A stretch of 19,926 nt of DNA from Paraclostridium ghonii (GTDB taxonomy: Bacteria > Bacillota > Clostridia > Peptostreptococcales > Peptostreptococcaceae), in NCBI RefSeq assembly GCF_023653455.1, contig NZ_JAKEDR010000048.1, positions 1 through 19,926 of the forward strand, in the 5' to 3' direction. Position numbers and translations under genes: made by a program. Shown one piece after another: positions 8,204 to 16,973 of the stretch. The notes under the pieces were generated by a model, which was not told where the DNA came from, made no database searches, and was given only the letters and a program-made list of their open reading frames with translations. Within the stretch, counting starts at the first letter, position 1. Each line of letters begins with the position of its first letter.

Positions 8204-8215
8204 ATAAATCTCCTT

Positions 8216-8770
8216 TTACAGTTCTTTATCTAAACTACCCGTTGGTATCTTAGTCTTAGCATAGCTTTTTATTATTGCAGTTCCTAAAATAGCAACTGTA
8301 AGTATGTTACCTGTTCCTCCCAAAATACCTTGTAAGTATACTTTAGATGCAGGTTCTGCATAAATAAGTATATCTAGAGTTGGAGCAACCACAAACCATG
8401 CAAGGGCATTTGCTATTATTTGAATAATATTAAATATTATAATTTCCTTCTTGTTAAACTCTCCGCCACTAATATTAATTTTCTTAGATATAAGACCAAT
8501 TACTAACCCAACTACAGCTGATGCTATAACCCAACTAAACCATGGTGATCCATAGAATATAGTATCTTTTAAACAGTGTCCTATAAAACCTATTAAAAAT
8601 CCTGCAAGTGGCCCATACATAAGTGCCATTAGTGCTAAAAATGCATAAGCAGTCTCTATATTAGTATTTGGAATTCCCGTCGGTATTGAACCAAAACGAC
8701 CTAATATCATAAATACTGCAGATCCTATTCCAACGGCAACTATAGTTTTTATAGTAAGCTTATTTCCCAT
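8216..8770 (-). CDS. UPF0397-family ECF transporter S component (substrate unknown)
   Basis: The substrate-capture membrane subunit of the importer, 184 residues with about five or six membrane helices. The segment [19 protein letters not shown] (about 28-46) and [20 protein letters not shown] (61-80) are characteristic of UPF0397 (Pfam ECF-ribofla_trS), a group usually found beside a fused double ATPase and an EcfT, exactly as here. Automated annotations sometimes call this riboflavin or thiamine uptake; nothing in this sequence proves either. The ATG follows AGGAGG by 8 nt. It is the first gene of the operon, behind a consensus promoter and a leader of about 120 nt with no riboswitch I recognise. 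Confidence 0.9.
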   Translation of the reverse strand: MGNKLTIKTIVAVGIGSAVFMILGRFGSIPTGIPNTNIETAYAFLALMALMYGPLAGFLIGFIGHCLKDTIFYGSPWFSWVIASAVVGLVIGLISKKINISGGEFNKKEIIIFNIIQIIANALAWFVVAPTLDILIYAEPASKVYLQGILGGTGNILTVAILGTAIIKSYAKTKIPTGSLDKEL

Positions 8771-8895
8771 ATATGTCGCCTCCTTTTCTATTTAATTTTG
8801 TGTAATTTATAAATATTTAAAGCAAGTATTATTTTAAATTTTAATAAGCTTAAGTCTTGCTAAATCTTTATATTTTAAATTTTGTCATAACTTTT

Positions 8896-8924
8896 ATTAT
8901 AAATATTTTATCGAAAATTGTCAA
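8896..8924 (-). promoter_or_regulatory. Consensus sigma-A promoter of the ECF importer operon
   Basis: On the minus strand a perfect TTGACA (8919-8924) is followed after 17 bp by a perfect TATAAT (8896-8901). Transcription should start near 8889, giving a 5' leader of about 119 nt. In that leader AGCAAG and CTTGCT (8821-8826 with 8856-8861) can pair around a small inner stem. No aptamer I know is visible. Confidence 0.85.
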
Positions 8925-8941
8925 TTTGGATCAATTAAATT

Positions 8942-8992
8942 ATACAAAAATCCCACTTAATTAAATGTCCTAATTAAGTGGGATTTTTGTAT
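8942..8992 (-). terminator. Terminator of the YgiQ-family gene
   Basis: A perfect 22-bp stem (8942-8963 with 8971-8992) with a 7-nt loop begins directly after the TAA of the minus-strand gene. The stem carries a built-in GGG/CCC core and T-runs. Confidence 0.85.
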
Positions 8993-10972
8993 TTATCTTT
9001 TCTTTCTTTTTACTTTGTTTGATCTATTATTTCTATCATTTTTATCGTTTTTAAAATTATTATCTCTAGAGTTTTTACTTTTACGCGTCCCTCTACTATC
9101 TTCTTTTTTACTTCCTCGTCCTGAAGATTTTTGAGAAGAGTTTTTATTTTTATTATTATAACTTCTTGGATGTTCCCCTCTAGGTTTTATTAAACATCTT
9201 GGTCCAAATCCTATTAAATCTTCTCTTCCAGCTTCAACTAATGCTGCCTGAACTAAATCATAGTTTCTTGGAGCTCTATATTGAAGTAATGCTCTTTGCA
9301 TAGCTTTTTCATGCTTAGATTTTGGAACATACACAGGCTTCATCGTTAATGGATCTAACCCTGTATAAAACATTGTAGTAGATAGCGTTCCTGGTGTTGG
9401 ATAAAAATCTTGAACTTGTTCTGGTTGATATTTAGTGTCTCTTAAGTACTCAGCTAATTCTATTGCTGAATTTAAAGTAGATCCTGGATGAGAAGACATT
9501 AAATAAGGTATAATATATTGCTTTTTACCAACTTTTTCGCTTAATCTAAAGAATTTTTCTCTAAACTTATCATAAGTGTTTCCTGCTGGTTTTTGCATAT
9601 GATCTAAAACTTCTTCTGCTATATGTTCTGGAGCAACCTTTAATTGTCCACTGACATGGTGTTCAACAAGTTCTTTAAAAAACTTATCACTTTTATCTGC
9701 CATCACATAGTCATATCTTATACCTGAACGTACAAATACTTTTTTAACCTTAGGTAAGCTTCTTACTTTTCTAAGAAGTTCTAAGAAGTCTGTATGATCA
9801 ACTTTTAAGTTTTTACATGGCTCTGGGTGTAGACATTGTTTGTTTTTACATGCCCCTTTAGTTACTTGCTTTTTACAAGCAGCATCTCTAAAGTTTGCTG
9901 TAGGACCTCCAACATCATGAATATATCCTTTAAAATCTTCTAATTCAGTTATATACTTCGCTTCTTCTAGTATAGATTTATGACTTCTACTTTGTACAGC
10001 TCGTCCTTGATGGAATGTTATTGCGCAGAATGAACAACTTCCAAAACATCCTCTAGAACTTACTATTCCAAATTTAACTTCTTCTATTGCTGGTATTCCC
10101 CCCATAGCTTTATACATAGGATGATAGTCCTTAGCATAAGGAAGTGCATAAACAACGTCTAATTCTTCTCTATTTAGAGGTCTTTCTGGTTTATTTTGAA
10201 CTAAATATTTATCTCCATGTCTTTGTATTATAGCTTTACCTCTATATGGATCTTGCTCATCGTATTGAACTTTAAATGCTTTAGCATATGCTTCTTTACT
10301 TGAAGAAACTTCTTTAAATGATGGTATTTCTATATAATCATCATATATTTCATCTTTACTATCTGATATATAGCAAGTACCATTTACATGTCTTATATAC
10401 TTAGGTTCAAACCCATCATTTAATGCATTTGCTACTTCTACAATTTGTCTTTCACTCATTCCATAAACTAATAAATCAGCTTGGCTATCTACAAGCATAG
10501 ATTTTCTTACTCTATCACTCCAATAATCATAATGAGCAAATCTTCTTAAACTAGCTTCGATTCCACCAATTATTATTTTTGCATCTTTATAAGCTTCTCT
10601 TATTTTATTGCAATAAACTATAACAGATCTATCTGGTCTAAGCCCCATTTTAGCTCCTGGAGAATACATATCCTTGTCTCTGTGCTTTTTGCTTACTGAG
10701 TAATGATTTACCATAGAGTCCATATTCCCAGAGTTAACTAAAAAACCTAATCTAGGTTCTCCTAATTTCATAAAATCTTCTGTTGTTTTCCAGTTAGGCT
10801 GTGCTATTATCCCAACTTTAAAGCCTGCATTTTCTAACACTCTAGATATTATAGCTGTTCCGAAACTGTGATGATCTACATATGCATCTCCTGTAACTAG
10901 TACAAAATCTAATTGTTCCCATCCTCTATCTATCATATCTTGTTTGCATACTGGTAAAAATTTATTTGTCAT
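8993..10972 (-). CDS. YgiQ-family (UPF0313) radical SAM protein
   Basis: A large iron-sulfur protein expected to make a 5'-deoxyadenosyl radical from S-adenosylmethionine; its substrate is unknown. An N-terminal domain of about 290 residues with [13 protein letters not shown] near 26-38 precedes the radical SAM core. The core starts with [12 protein letters not shown], whose Cys309, Cys313 and Cys316 bind the 4Fe-4S cluster. A second group, Cys366, Cys375, Cys380 and Cys386, is typical of YgiQ and may hold another metal site. Residues 604-659 are a low-complexity tail of Lys, Arg, Asn, Ser and Asp, likely disordered and nucleic-acid-binding. The ATG follows AGGTGATTAA, a moderate ribosome site. 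It appears monocistronic, bounded by perfect hairpin terminators on both sides. Confidence 0.93.
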   Translation of the reverse strand: MTNKFLPVCKQDMIDRGWEQLDFVLVTGDAYVDHHSFGTAIISRVLENAGFKVGIIAQPNWKTTEDFMKLGEPRLGFLVNSGNMDSMVNHYSVSKKHRDKDMYSPGAKMGLRPDRSVIVYCNKIREAYKDAKIIIGGIEASLRRFAHYDYWSDRVRKSMLVDSQADLLVYGMSERQIVEVANALNDGFEPKYIRHVNGTCYISDSKDEIYDDYIEIPSFKEVSSSKEAYAKAFKVQYDEQDPYRGKAIIQRHGDKYLVQNKPERPLNREELDVVYALPYAKDYHPMYKAMGGIPAIEEVKFGIVSSRGCFGSCSFCAITFHQGRAVQSRSHKSILEEAKYITELEDFKGYIHDVGGPTANFRDAACKKQVTKGACKNKQCLHPEPCKNLKVDHTDFLELLRKVRSLPKVKKVFVRSGIRYDYVMADKSDKFFKELVEHHVSGQLKVAPEHIAEEVLDHMQKPAGNTYDKFREKFFRLSEKVGKKQYIIPYLMSSHPGSTLNSAIELAEYLRDTKYQPEQVQDFYPTPGTLSTTMFYTGLDPLTMKPVYVPKSKHEKAMQRALLQYRAPRNYDLVQAALVEAGREDLIGFGPRCLIKPRGEHPRSYNNKNKNSSQKSSGRGSKKEDSRGTRKSKNSRDNNFKNDKNDRNNRSNKVKRKKR

Positions 10973-11100
10973 TTAATCACCTACTTATATGTCATTTATA
11001 TTTATTATTATCTATTTTTATTAACTCAAATCAGTTTTTCTTCCTAAGTTTCTATTATACATTAACTTGACAAGTATTTATATGATTTTTTATTACTGCA

Positions 11101-11150
11101 AAAAATAGATGTATTCAAATCTATACAAAGATTTGAATACATCTATTTTT
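11101..11150 (-). terminator. Terminator of the PLP enzyme-DUF2383 operon
   Basis: A perfect 22-bp stem (11101-11122 with 11129-11150) with a 6-nt loop starts inside the TAA of the minus-strand DUF2383 gene and is followed by a T-run on that strand. Confidence 0.87.
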
Positions 11151-11601
11151 AAATTGATTTATAGATTATTTCAAGTTTATTCTTTATAACCTTATATTCA
11201 CTTACCATTTCATTTAAATGTTGGAATATACTCTTATCTAAGTGTTCATCTTTATATGAATTTAGCAAGTTATTTCCACCTTCTACTCCCATATCAATAG
11301 CACTTATCGCATGTTTAATTAATTCTTTGTCATCATCTATGAACATATCTTTAAATTTCTCAAACATACTTGCCATTTCACCTGCTATCCCTAATGAGTT
11401 TGTAGGTTCTCCACCAAGTTTTTTTATATATGAACTTACTTTCTCGTCTTGTTCTCTAAATATTACCATACTTTTTGTAAGCTCATCCTTTAAATCTTGG
11501 TTCTTAGCCTTATCTTGATAAACTCTAAATGTGTCTGCTCCCATGTGAATTCCTCTTAAAAACTTATTTAACTCTTTTATAAGTTCATCATGTTTATCCA
11601 T
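11149..11601 (-). CDS. DUF2383 (ferritin-like, PA2169-type) four-helix-bundle protein
   Basis: A small protein of unknown function. Helix-forming segments at about 2-30, 36-64, 91-112 and 120-147 surround the family-like turn LGGEPTNSLGIAGEM, which supports DUF2383, a ferritin-like bundle. A complete di-iron ligand set cannot be confirmed by eye. The frame can start at GTG 11610 or ATG 11607, but the ribosome site GAGGTG overlaps the GTG and lies 6 nt before the ATG at 11601. I therefore choose MDKHDELIKE and 150 residues. It begins 53 bp after the cysteine-desulfurase-like gene with no terminator between, so the two are likely one operon ending at 11101-11150. Confidence 0.78.
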   Translation of the reverse strand: MDKHDELIKELNKFLRGIHMGADTFRVYQDKAKNQDLKDELTKSMVIFREQDEKVSSYIKKLGGEPTNSLGIAGEMASMFEKFKDMFIDDDKELIKHAISAIDMGVEGGNNLLNSYKDEHLDKSIFQHLNEMVSEYKVIKNKLEIIYKSI

Positions 11602-11654
11602 AATCATCACCTCATCTTTAGTTTTCTTCTAAAGGTTTATATTATTCACAAATA

Positions 11655-12968
11655 TTAAAATATATTATTTTCAAAGTGTCTACATCTATTAATTATAAAT
11701 TCCATTGTATTTAAAAATTCATCAACCTCTTCACTAGTATTATAAAGTCCTAAACTAGCTCTAACCATGCCAGCTACTTTACAATCCCTATTTAATAGTT
11801 TTTGAGCTTGTGCATCGTCTATTCCAAGTAATCTTCTTACATAAGTATGTGCACAAAAGGCTCCTTGTCTTACTGCAATTCCTCTTATATATGATAATCT
11901 ATCAGCTAAAGACTCAAAATTTATTCCATCTACATTAAAAGTAATTACTCCTAATCTATCTTTATAATTTGAATCTCCATAAAGCACCACTCTATCAATA
12001 TCTTCAAGTCCTTTAATAAGCCTATTTTTTAAAAACTCTTCATGCTCTTGAATTTTTTCAAATCCGATTTCCTTTAATTTGTTCATAGCCGTATATAAAG
12101 CAATAACTCCTAAGTAATTAGGTGTACCTGCTTCAAATCTAGCTGGTAATTCACTCCAATAAACATCATAGTCAAATACTAAATCTACTGCTCCTCCACC
12201 TTTTAAAAACGGTTCTTTGTTTTCTAGATCCTCTTTAAGCCCAACAACAACTCCACTTCCATAAGGAGCATACATTTTATGAGCAGATAGAGCTAGAAAA
12301 TCTATAGAGTCATCATTTCCAGTTCCTTTCATATTTATCTCTCTATGAGGAGCAAGTTGTGCTGCATCAACTATAATCTTTGCCCCATATTTATGAGCAA
12401 TTTTAGCTATATGATGTATTGGATTAACATACCCAGTTACATTAGATGCTCCAGTTACAGCTACAAATTTAACCTCGCCTTTATTTTTTATTAATTGTTC
12501 TTCAATTTCATCTACTTTTAATTTCCCTTGGTTATCTACTTCAATATATATAACATTTGCATTATATCTCCATGGTAGATCATTTGCATGATGTTCCATT
12601 CTTGTAGTAATAACTTTATCATTTTTACTATTTAATAGTGCATTTGCCAGCAAGTTTATACCTTCTGTTGTATTTTTAGTAAATATAACAGTATATCTTT
12701 CATCATCTTTTAAATTAAAGTATTCTTTCACATAATCTCTACATTTTTCATAAACTCTATTTGAGTACTCTGATTTTGGTCCTTTTCCCCTACCTATAGA
12801 TCCATACATTTGCATATGCTTTAAAATTTCTCTATCTACACATTTAAAAGGAGGTGTTGTTGCCCCGTTATCAAAGCATATAGGTGTTGCATATGCTCCG
12901 TCACCTAGTTTTATGGTTAAGTCTACGCCATCAAACATAGGTCTATAGTTGACTTCTTTTCTATACAT
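11655..12968 (-). CDS. Class V aminotransferase-fold PLP enzyme, cysteine-desulfurase-like
   Basis: A cytoplasmic pyridoxal-phosphate enzyme of 437 residues in the NifS/SufS superfamily. The Schiff-base lysine is Lys231 in SAHKMYAPYG, the cofactor aspartate and glutamine are Asp201 and Gln204 in DAAQ, and the ring-stacking histidine is His126 or His127 in MEHHAN. Cys372 in RQGAFCAH sits where SufS-type enzymes carry the persulfide cysteine (RxGxHCA), so sulfur transfer from cysteine is plausible. An N-terminal extension of about 30 residues precedes the usual FDNGATT strand. No SufU, IscU or other scaffold gene is next to it, which argues against the main Fe-S assembly enzyme; selenocysteine lyase or another role remains possible. 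The ATG follows AGGGGG by 7 nt. The DUF2383 gene is downstream. Confidence 0.87.
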   Translation of the reverse strand: MYRKEVNYRPMFDGVDLTIKLGDGAYATPICFDNGATTPPFKCVDREILKHMQMYGSIGRGKGPKSEYSNRVYEKCRDYVKEYFNLKDDERYTVIFTKNTTEGINLLANALLNSKNDKVITTRMEHHANDLPWRYNANVIYIEVDNQGKLKVDEIEEQLIKNKGEVKFVAVTGASNVTGYVNPIHHIAKIAHKYGAKIIVDAAQLAPHREINMKGTGNDDSIDFLALSAHKMYAPYGSGVVVGLKEDLENKEPFLKGGGAVDLVFDYDVYWSELPARFEAGTPNYLGVIALYTAMNKLKEIGFEKIQEHEEFLKNRLIKGLEDIDRVVLYGDSNYKDRLGVITFNVDGINFESLADRLSYIRGIAVRQGAFCAHTYVRRLLGIDDAQAQKLLNRDCKVAGMVRASLGLYNTSEEVDEFLNTMEFIINRCRHFENNIF

Positions 12969-13200
12969 TTATTTTCCCCCTAAAAATAATTTTAAAAGAT
13001 GTATTCTAACTCTTGATTAATAATATTCAAAATTAGTACATAATGTTCATTTATTATGTTCTTTTAACTTATTAAATTGTTTAAAAGGCATATATATTAT
13101 TTCTGATATACTTACTTCAATCCCTGACAATAAAAATACCTAAAAACTGTTATTATATAAGTAAGTGTTTTTTGCTAGAATATCTAAAATTTGTTTTAAA
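12969..13200. other. A+T-rich intergenic region upstream of the PLP-enzyme gene
   Basis: Together with the terminator beyond it this is a gap of 319 bp without a gene. It should contain the promoter of the PLP enzyme, but I find no convincing -35/-10 pair on the minus strand; the best fragments are TTGAAG near 13115 and CATAAT-like hexamers near 13040. A direct repeat (AATGTTC and TATGTTC, around 13042-13061) is too weak to call an operator. No small ORF with a ribosome site is evident. Confidence 0.5.
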
Positions 13201-13260
13201 GTAAAAAATAAAAGGTCTAACTTCGATTCAATATCAAAGTTAGACCTTAATTTTTATTTT
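13201..13260 (-). terminator. Terminator downstream of the S1-domain gene
   Basis: A 12-bp stem (13212-13223 with 13237-13248) is flanked by A-rich and T-rich arms that could extend the pairing, and a T-rich tract follows on the minus strand. It lies about 40 bp after the stop of the S1-domain gene. Confidence 0.85.
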
Positions 13261-13287
13261 TTAACTGTCTACTTGCCAGTATGCAGT

Positions 13288-14517
13288 TTATTTTAAATCT
13301 TTAAATTTATCTTTAAATAAATCTCCTAAAGACCCTAATGACTCTTCTACCTCTAAGAATTCTGAATAATCTTCTTCAGGCTCTTTTGTAGCCTCTTTTA
13401 AAGAAACTACCATTCTCTTGTCTTTATCTTTTATATCTATTATCATAACATCTATTATATCTCCAACGTTAACAACATTAGATACTTTCATAACTCTGTC
13501 TTCACTTAATTGAGATATTGGTAAAAATGCTTCTACTCCAAGTTTAACTTCTACAAAAGCTCCTTTTTCTATAAGTTTTAAAACTTTAACATTTACAATA
13601 TCACCAACTTGCATTTCTTCTTTTACTAAATTCCATGGATCATTGTTTATATCTTTTATAGCTAATCCAACTTTTTTATTTTCTTTATCTATTTTTATAA
13701 CATATACATCAACTTCTTGGCCTTCTTTTACTACATCTTCAACACAATCTATTCTATGCCAAGCTAATTCATTTATATGTGCTAAACCTTCTATTCCGCC
13801 TAAATCTATAAATGCTCCATAATTCATTATTTTACTTACTTTACCAGTTCTTTTTTGTCCTACTTGCAGAGAATTAAATAAATCTTCTTTAGCTTGTTTT
13901 ATTCTAGCTCTTTCAGCTTCTCTTTCAACTTTTATTTGTGCTCTTTTAACTGCTTTTTCAGCTTCTACTCTCTCATGAGCAACTTCTCTATGAGATGCAA
14001 CTATTCTATTTCTTCTTAAATCCATTTCTATCATATAAACTTCTAAATCACGGCCTACATATGCCGCTGTATTATTTACAAAAGTAACATCAATTTGAGA
14101 TAATGGTATAAATAAAGTTTCAGTTTTATAGCTTGCAAATAGTCCTTTTTCTATACTTCTTTCTACATGCACAGTTAATATAGTATGGTTATCTAAAGCT
14201 TCCTTTAATTCTTTTCTTGTAGCTTCTACTACTGCTTTTTTAGCTGATAAATAAATCGTTCCATCTTTACGATTTATTTTAGTTATTTCTCCACTTAATT
14301 CTTCTCCAACTTTATATTTATCTTCTATTTCTTCATTTTTAGCTAAGATAAGTTCAGATATAGATATAATTCCATCAAATCCATAATTTAATTCTAAATG
14401 TATTTCGTCATGCAATACTTTAGTTATTTTTCCGCTTACTATTTGACCTATCCTTATATTGCTCATTTCTTTTTCTTGTTGTTCTAAAAGTTCTTCCATA
14501 GTTTGATTATTATCCAT
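13288..14517 (-). CDS. Protein with four S1 RNA-binding domains (ribosomal protein S1-like)
   Basis: A 409-residue RNA-binding protein with four S1 (OB-fold) repeats at about 22-92, 108-175, 217-288 and 302-374. Repeats 3 and 4 are canonical (GKVSKIMNYGAFIDLGGIEGLAHINEL; VGDIVNVKVLKLIEKGAFVEV, quoted in part); repeat 2 is divergent. Between repeats 2 and 3 a charged, Ala/Glu/Lys/Arg-rich helix of about 40 residues (176-215) probably forms a coiled coil. Firmicute S1 homologues of this kind bind mRNA or ribosomes but are shorter than the six-domain S1 of Escherichia coli. The ATG follows a weak, rather distant AAAGGA. It lies 101 bp after the PHP gene with an extended -10 candidate between, so it may be read both from upstream and from its own promoter. 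Confidence 0.92.
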   Translation of the reverse strand: MDNNQTMEELLEQQEKEMSNIRIGQIVSGKITKVLHDEIHLELNYGFDGIISISELILAKNEEIEDKYKVGEELSGEITKINRKDGTIYLSAKKAVVEATRKELKEALDNHTILTVHVERSIEKGLFASYKTETLFIPLSQIDVTFVNNTAAYVGRDLEVYMIEMDLRRNRIVASHREVAHERVEAEKAVKRAQIKVEREAERARIKQAKEDLFNSLQVGQKRTGKVSKIMNYGAFIDLGGIEGLAHINELAWHRIDCVEDVVKEGQEVDVYVIKIDKENKKVGLAIKDINNDPWNLVKEEMQVGDIVNVKVLKLIEKGAFVEVKLGVEAFLPISQLSEDRVMKVSNVVNVGDIIDVMIIDIKDKDKRMVVSLKEATKEPEEDYSEFLEVEESLGSLGDLFKDKFKDLK

Positions 14518-14575
14518 TAAACTTCATCCTTTCCTATGTAAACGTTTATATAGTTTTTGTATTTGATTATTTACT

Positions 14576-14584
14576 ATTATATCA
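14576..14584 (-). promoter_or_regulatory. Candidate extended -10 promoter for the S1-domain gene
   Basis: On the minus strand the sequence TGATATAAT matches an extended -10 (TGNTATAAT). The -35 region has no good match. Transcription would start about 50 nt before the S1 gene's ATG. Confidence 0.35.
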
Positions 14585-14618
14585 CTAACACATGATTATT
14601 TGATATTATTAATTTTCT

Positions 14619-15332
14619 TTACTTTCTAAAAAAAAATTCTTTTATATAATCTTCGTTAAAATTCACCACTAAATTTCCCGGGAAATCTACTTCTTCTATT
14701 ATTTTGATACAATTTTCAAAACTTCCAACTTGATAATAGATATGTGCATCACTACCTAATATTACTTTTACTTTGTGTTTTTTACATAAATTCAATAATT
14801 TTTTTGCATTATCTATCGCTCCTAATCTAAAGCTATTAGGTTTTAATGAAGAGTTATTTATTTCCAGTAAAGTATTGGTTTCTTTAGCTTTAATTATAAC
14901 CTTTTCATAATCGACAGGGTATCTACTGTCATCTAAATGGCCTATTATTTTTACTTCTTCATTTTCCATTACATTTAAAATGGCCTTAGTATTTTCATTT
15001 TCATTTCCTGGATTTATACATGGTGGATGAAAACTAGCAATAACATAATCTAGTTTTCCAATTATATCTTTAGGTATATCTATATTACCATCAAAATCCA
15101 TAATATTAGCTTCAATACCCTTTAGTACTTTTACCCCATTTATCTCTTCTTTTATAACACCTAAATTCCCAAAGTAAAATGGATGTGTGCTTCCAGGCAT
15201 ATTAGGAGCATGGTCAGATACACCCACATACTTCAATCCTTTTGCTTTTGCTTCGTCTATATTCTCTTTAAGTGTGCTATATGCATGTCCACTTGAAATA
15301 GTATGGCAGTGTAAATCTATAATTGCATTCAT
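14619..15332 (-). CDS. PHP-domain phosphatase/phosphoesterase (YcdX-like)
   Basis: A trinuclear-metal hydrolase of 237 residues, close to the YcdX branch of the PHP superfamily. The metal ligands are all visible: His8 and His10 (DLHCHT), His16 (SGHAYS), His41 (SDHAP), Glu74 (GIEAN), His102 (SFHPP), His132 (GHLDD), Asp195 and His197 (GSDAH). Relatives act on phosphate monoesters such as histidinol phosphate, but no histidine-pathway genes are nearby and the substrate is unknown. The ATG follows AGGAGG by 7 nt. It stands upstream of the S1-domain gene without an obvious terminator. A TATAAT on the minus strand about 50 bp upstream has no clear -35. Confidence 0.92.
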   Translation of the reverse strand: MNAIIDLHCHTISSGHAYSTLKENIDEAKAKGLKYVGVSDHAPNMPGSTHPFYFGNLGVIKEEINGVKVLKGIEANIMDFDGNIDIPKDIIGKLDYVIASFHPPCINPGNENENTKAILNVMENEEVKIIGHLDDSRYPVDYEKVIIKAKETNTLLEINNSSLKPNSFRLGAIDNAKKLLNLCKKHKVKVILGSDAHIYYQVGSFENCIKIIEEVDFPGNLVVNFNEDYIKEFFFRK

Positions 15333-15412
15333 ATTTAGTCCTCCTATATTTTAAATTCTATTCTTATTATATACTCTTTTTTTGTATGTACATAATAAAT
15401 TTACATAAATTT

Positions 15413-15445
15413 AAAGCTATGATAATTATTAATTATCATAGCTTT
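15413..15445 (-). terminator. Terminator of the MATE transporter gene
   Basis: A perfect 15-bp stem (15413-15427 with 15431-15445) with a tight 3-nt loop lies just after the MATE stop codon. It is A+T-rich, with T-rich sequence on both sides. Confidence 0.75.
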
Positions 15446-15451
15446 TAAAAT

Positions 15452-16849
15452 TTAATCTTTTTTTGTTTTAGTAATATCTACTGTTGGTTGTGCTAAATTA
15501 TTTGCTGATAAAGCTTTTTTATAAAATACACTAAAACATATTATAGTAATAATCGATGCTACTATATCTGCAACAGGTTCTGCCATTAATACGCCTTGCA
15601 ACTTATTTTCAAATAGCATTGGTAATATATATATTAGTGGTATTAATAATATTATCTTTCTAAGTAAAGCTAATATCATAGATATTTTTGCTTGACCTAA
15701 TGCAAGGAATGTTTGTTGACATGCAATTTGAGCTCCAAATATAAATATACCACTAAAGTAAATTCTCATACTCCAAACTGTTATTTCTACAAGTTGCGGA
15801 TTACTATTGAATATAGCTACAAATGTTTGTGGGAAAATCATTATAACACTCCACATAATAGTTGTATAAACCAAACAGCTTATTAATAATAATTCAAATG
15901 TTTTCCTAACTCTATCTAACTTATTTGCTCCATAGTTAAAACTTATTATAGGTTGTGCTCCTTGGGTTAATCCTATCATCGGTAATAGTATTATTTGCAT
16001 TATACTACTCATTATAGTCATAGCGCCTATAGCTAAGTCTCCACCATACTTTGAAAGATTATTATTCATAGATATTATAACTAAACTTTCTGTTGATTGC
16101 ATTATAAATGGCGATATCCCTAAAAGTAATATAGGACCAACAACCTTTAAACTTGGAACAATGTATTTTTTTCTTATTTTAAGAACACTTTTCTTTCCAA
16201 GTAAAAATAATAATACCCATATTGCAGAAACAAATTGAGCACTTATTGTAGCTAAAGCAGCTCCTTTAACTCCCATATTAAATCCAAATATTAAGATAGG
16301 ATCTAATACTATATTTATTATTGCTCCAATTAATACCGTAATCATTCCTGTTTTAGCAAACCCTTGAGTATTTATAAATGGATTCATACCTAATCCAATT
16401 TGAACGAATATAGTTCCTATAAGATATATTCCTATGTAATCATTTGCATAACCTATAGTATTATTGCTAGCTCCAAAAGCCCAAAGTATATTTTCTTTAA
16501 ATATTAAAAGTGAAACAGTTAAAATAACTGATATTATTATTAGTGTAGAAAAACTGTTAGTCATTATCTTTTCTGCAGCATCATTATCTTTTTCTCCCAT
16601 TTTTATAGCAGCTAATGGAGCTCCTCCCATACCTACTAATGCACTAAATGCTGAAACTAACATTATTATTGGAAATGCCACTCCAACTCCTGCCATAGCT
16701 AGTTCTCCATTAGGTATTCTTCCTATAAAAATCCTATCTACTATATTGTATAATACATTAACTAGCTGAGCTATTATAGCAGGTAAAGCTAATTTAAATA
16801 ATAAATTCCCAACACTTCCTTTACCTAAATCTGTTGCTTGTTTCCTCAT
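15452..16849 (-). CDS. MATE-family multidrug efflux transporter, MepA-like
   Basis: A cytoplasmic-membrane antiporter expected to expel cationic drugs or metabolites in exchange for Na+ or H+. The 465 residues form about 12 hydrophobic helices in two similar halves. N-terminal features such as LALPAIIAQLVNVLYNIVDR and GRIPNGELAMAGVGVAFP (about 20-60) are typical of MATE proteins of the Firmicute MepA group, and the conserved PxxG/TQGAQPIISFNYGA segment follows helix 7-8. The C-terminal tail after residue 440 is hydrophilic. The ATG follows GGAGG by 6 nt. The upstream gene is dinB, with a long A+T-rich inverted repeat between, so the two are probably separate units. Substrates cannot be predicted. 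Confidence 0.93.
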   Translation of the reverse strand: MRKQATDLGKGSVGNLLFKLALPAIIAQLVNVLYNIVDRIFIGRIPNGELAMAGVGVAFPIIMLVSAFSALVGMGGAPLAAIKMGEKDNDAAEKIMTNSFSTLIIISVILTVSLLIFKENILWAFGASNNTIGYANDYIGIYLIGTIFVQIGLGMNPFINTQGFAKTGMITVLIGAIINIVLDPILIFGFNMGVKGAALATISAQFVSAIWVLLFLLGKKSVLKIRKKYIVPSLKVVGPILLLGISPFIMQSTESLVIISMNNNLSKYGGDLAIGAMTIMSSIMQIILLPMIGLTQGAQPIISFNYGANKLDRVRKTFELLLISCLVYTTIMWSVIMIFPQTFVAIFNSNPQLVEITVWSMRIYFSGIFIFGAQIACQQTFLALGQAKISMILALLRKIILLIPLIYILPMLFENKLQGVLMAEPVADIVASIITIICFSVFYKKALSANNLAQPTVDITKTKKD

Positions 16850-16890
16850 AAATGACCTCCATATTTAAACTTATCATTATATATAATATT

Positions 16891-16949
16891 ATATTAGTTA
16901 ATAAATTTAAATATTTAAATCTAAAATATTTAAACTTATTAACTAATAT
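16891..16949. repeat. Long A+T-rich inverted repeat between dinB and the MATE gene
   Basis: Two 26-nt arms (16891-16916 and 16924-16949) pair with a single mismatch around a 7-nt loop. The arms hold almost no G or C. It follows the dinB stop by 25 bp on the minus strand and may terminate that transcript, but no GC-rich stem supports classical termination. The mismatch is A-C on the plus strand and a G-U wobble on the minus strand, so an RNA from the dinB strand folds slightly better. A TATAAT (minus, 16876-16881) next to it could belong to the MATE promoter. Confidence 0.6.
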
Positions 16950-16973
16950 TTTGCAATATAATATATCACTGCT

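Noticed and set aside
5670..8770. Thiamine-specific YkoEDC transporter
   Set aside because: The ATPase is YkoD-like, but the S component has UPF0397 motifs, not those of YkoE, and no thiamine riboswitch is seen.
8771..8889. Known riboswitch (thiamine, riboflavin, SAM, preQ1) in the ECF operon leader
   Set aside because: I looked for the conserved core motifs of these aptamers on the minus strand and found none; only a weak long-range stem is present.
16464..16769. Plus-strand frame of about 100 codons opposite the MATE gene
   Set aside because: It lies entirely antisense to a well-supported transporter gene, has no ribosome site, and its translation mirrors the codon bias of the membrane protein on the other strand.
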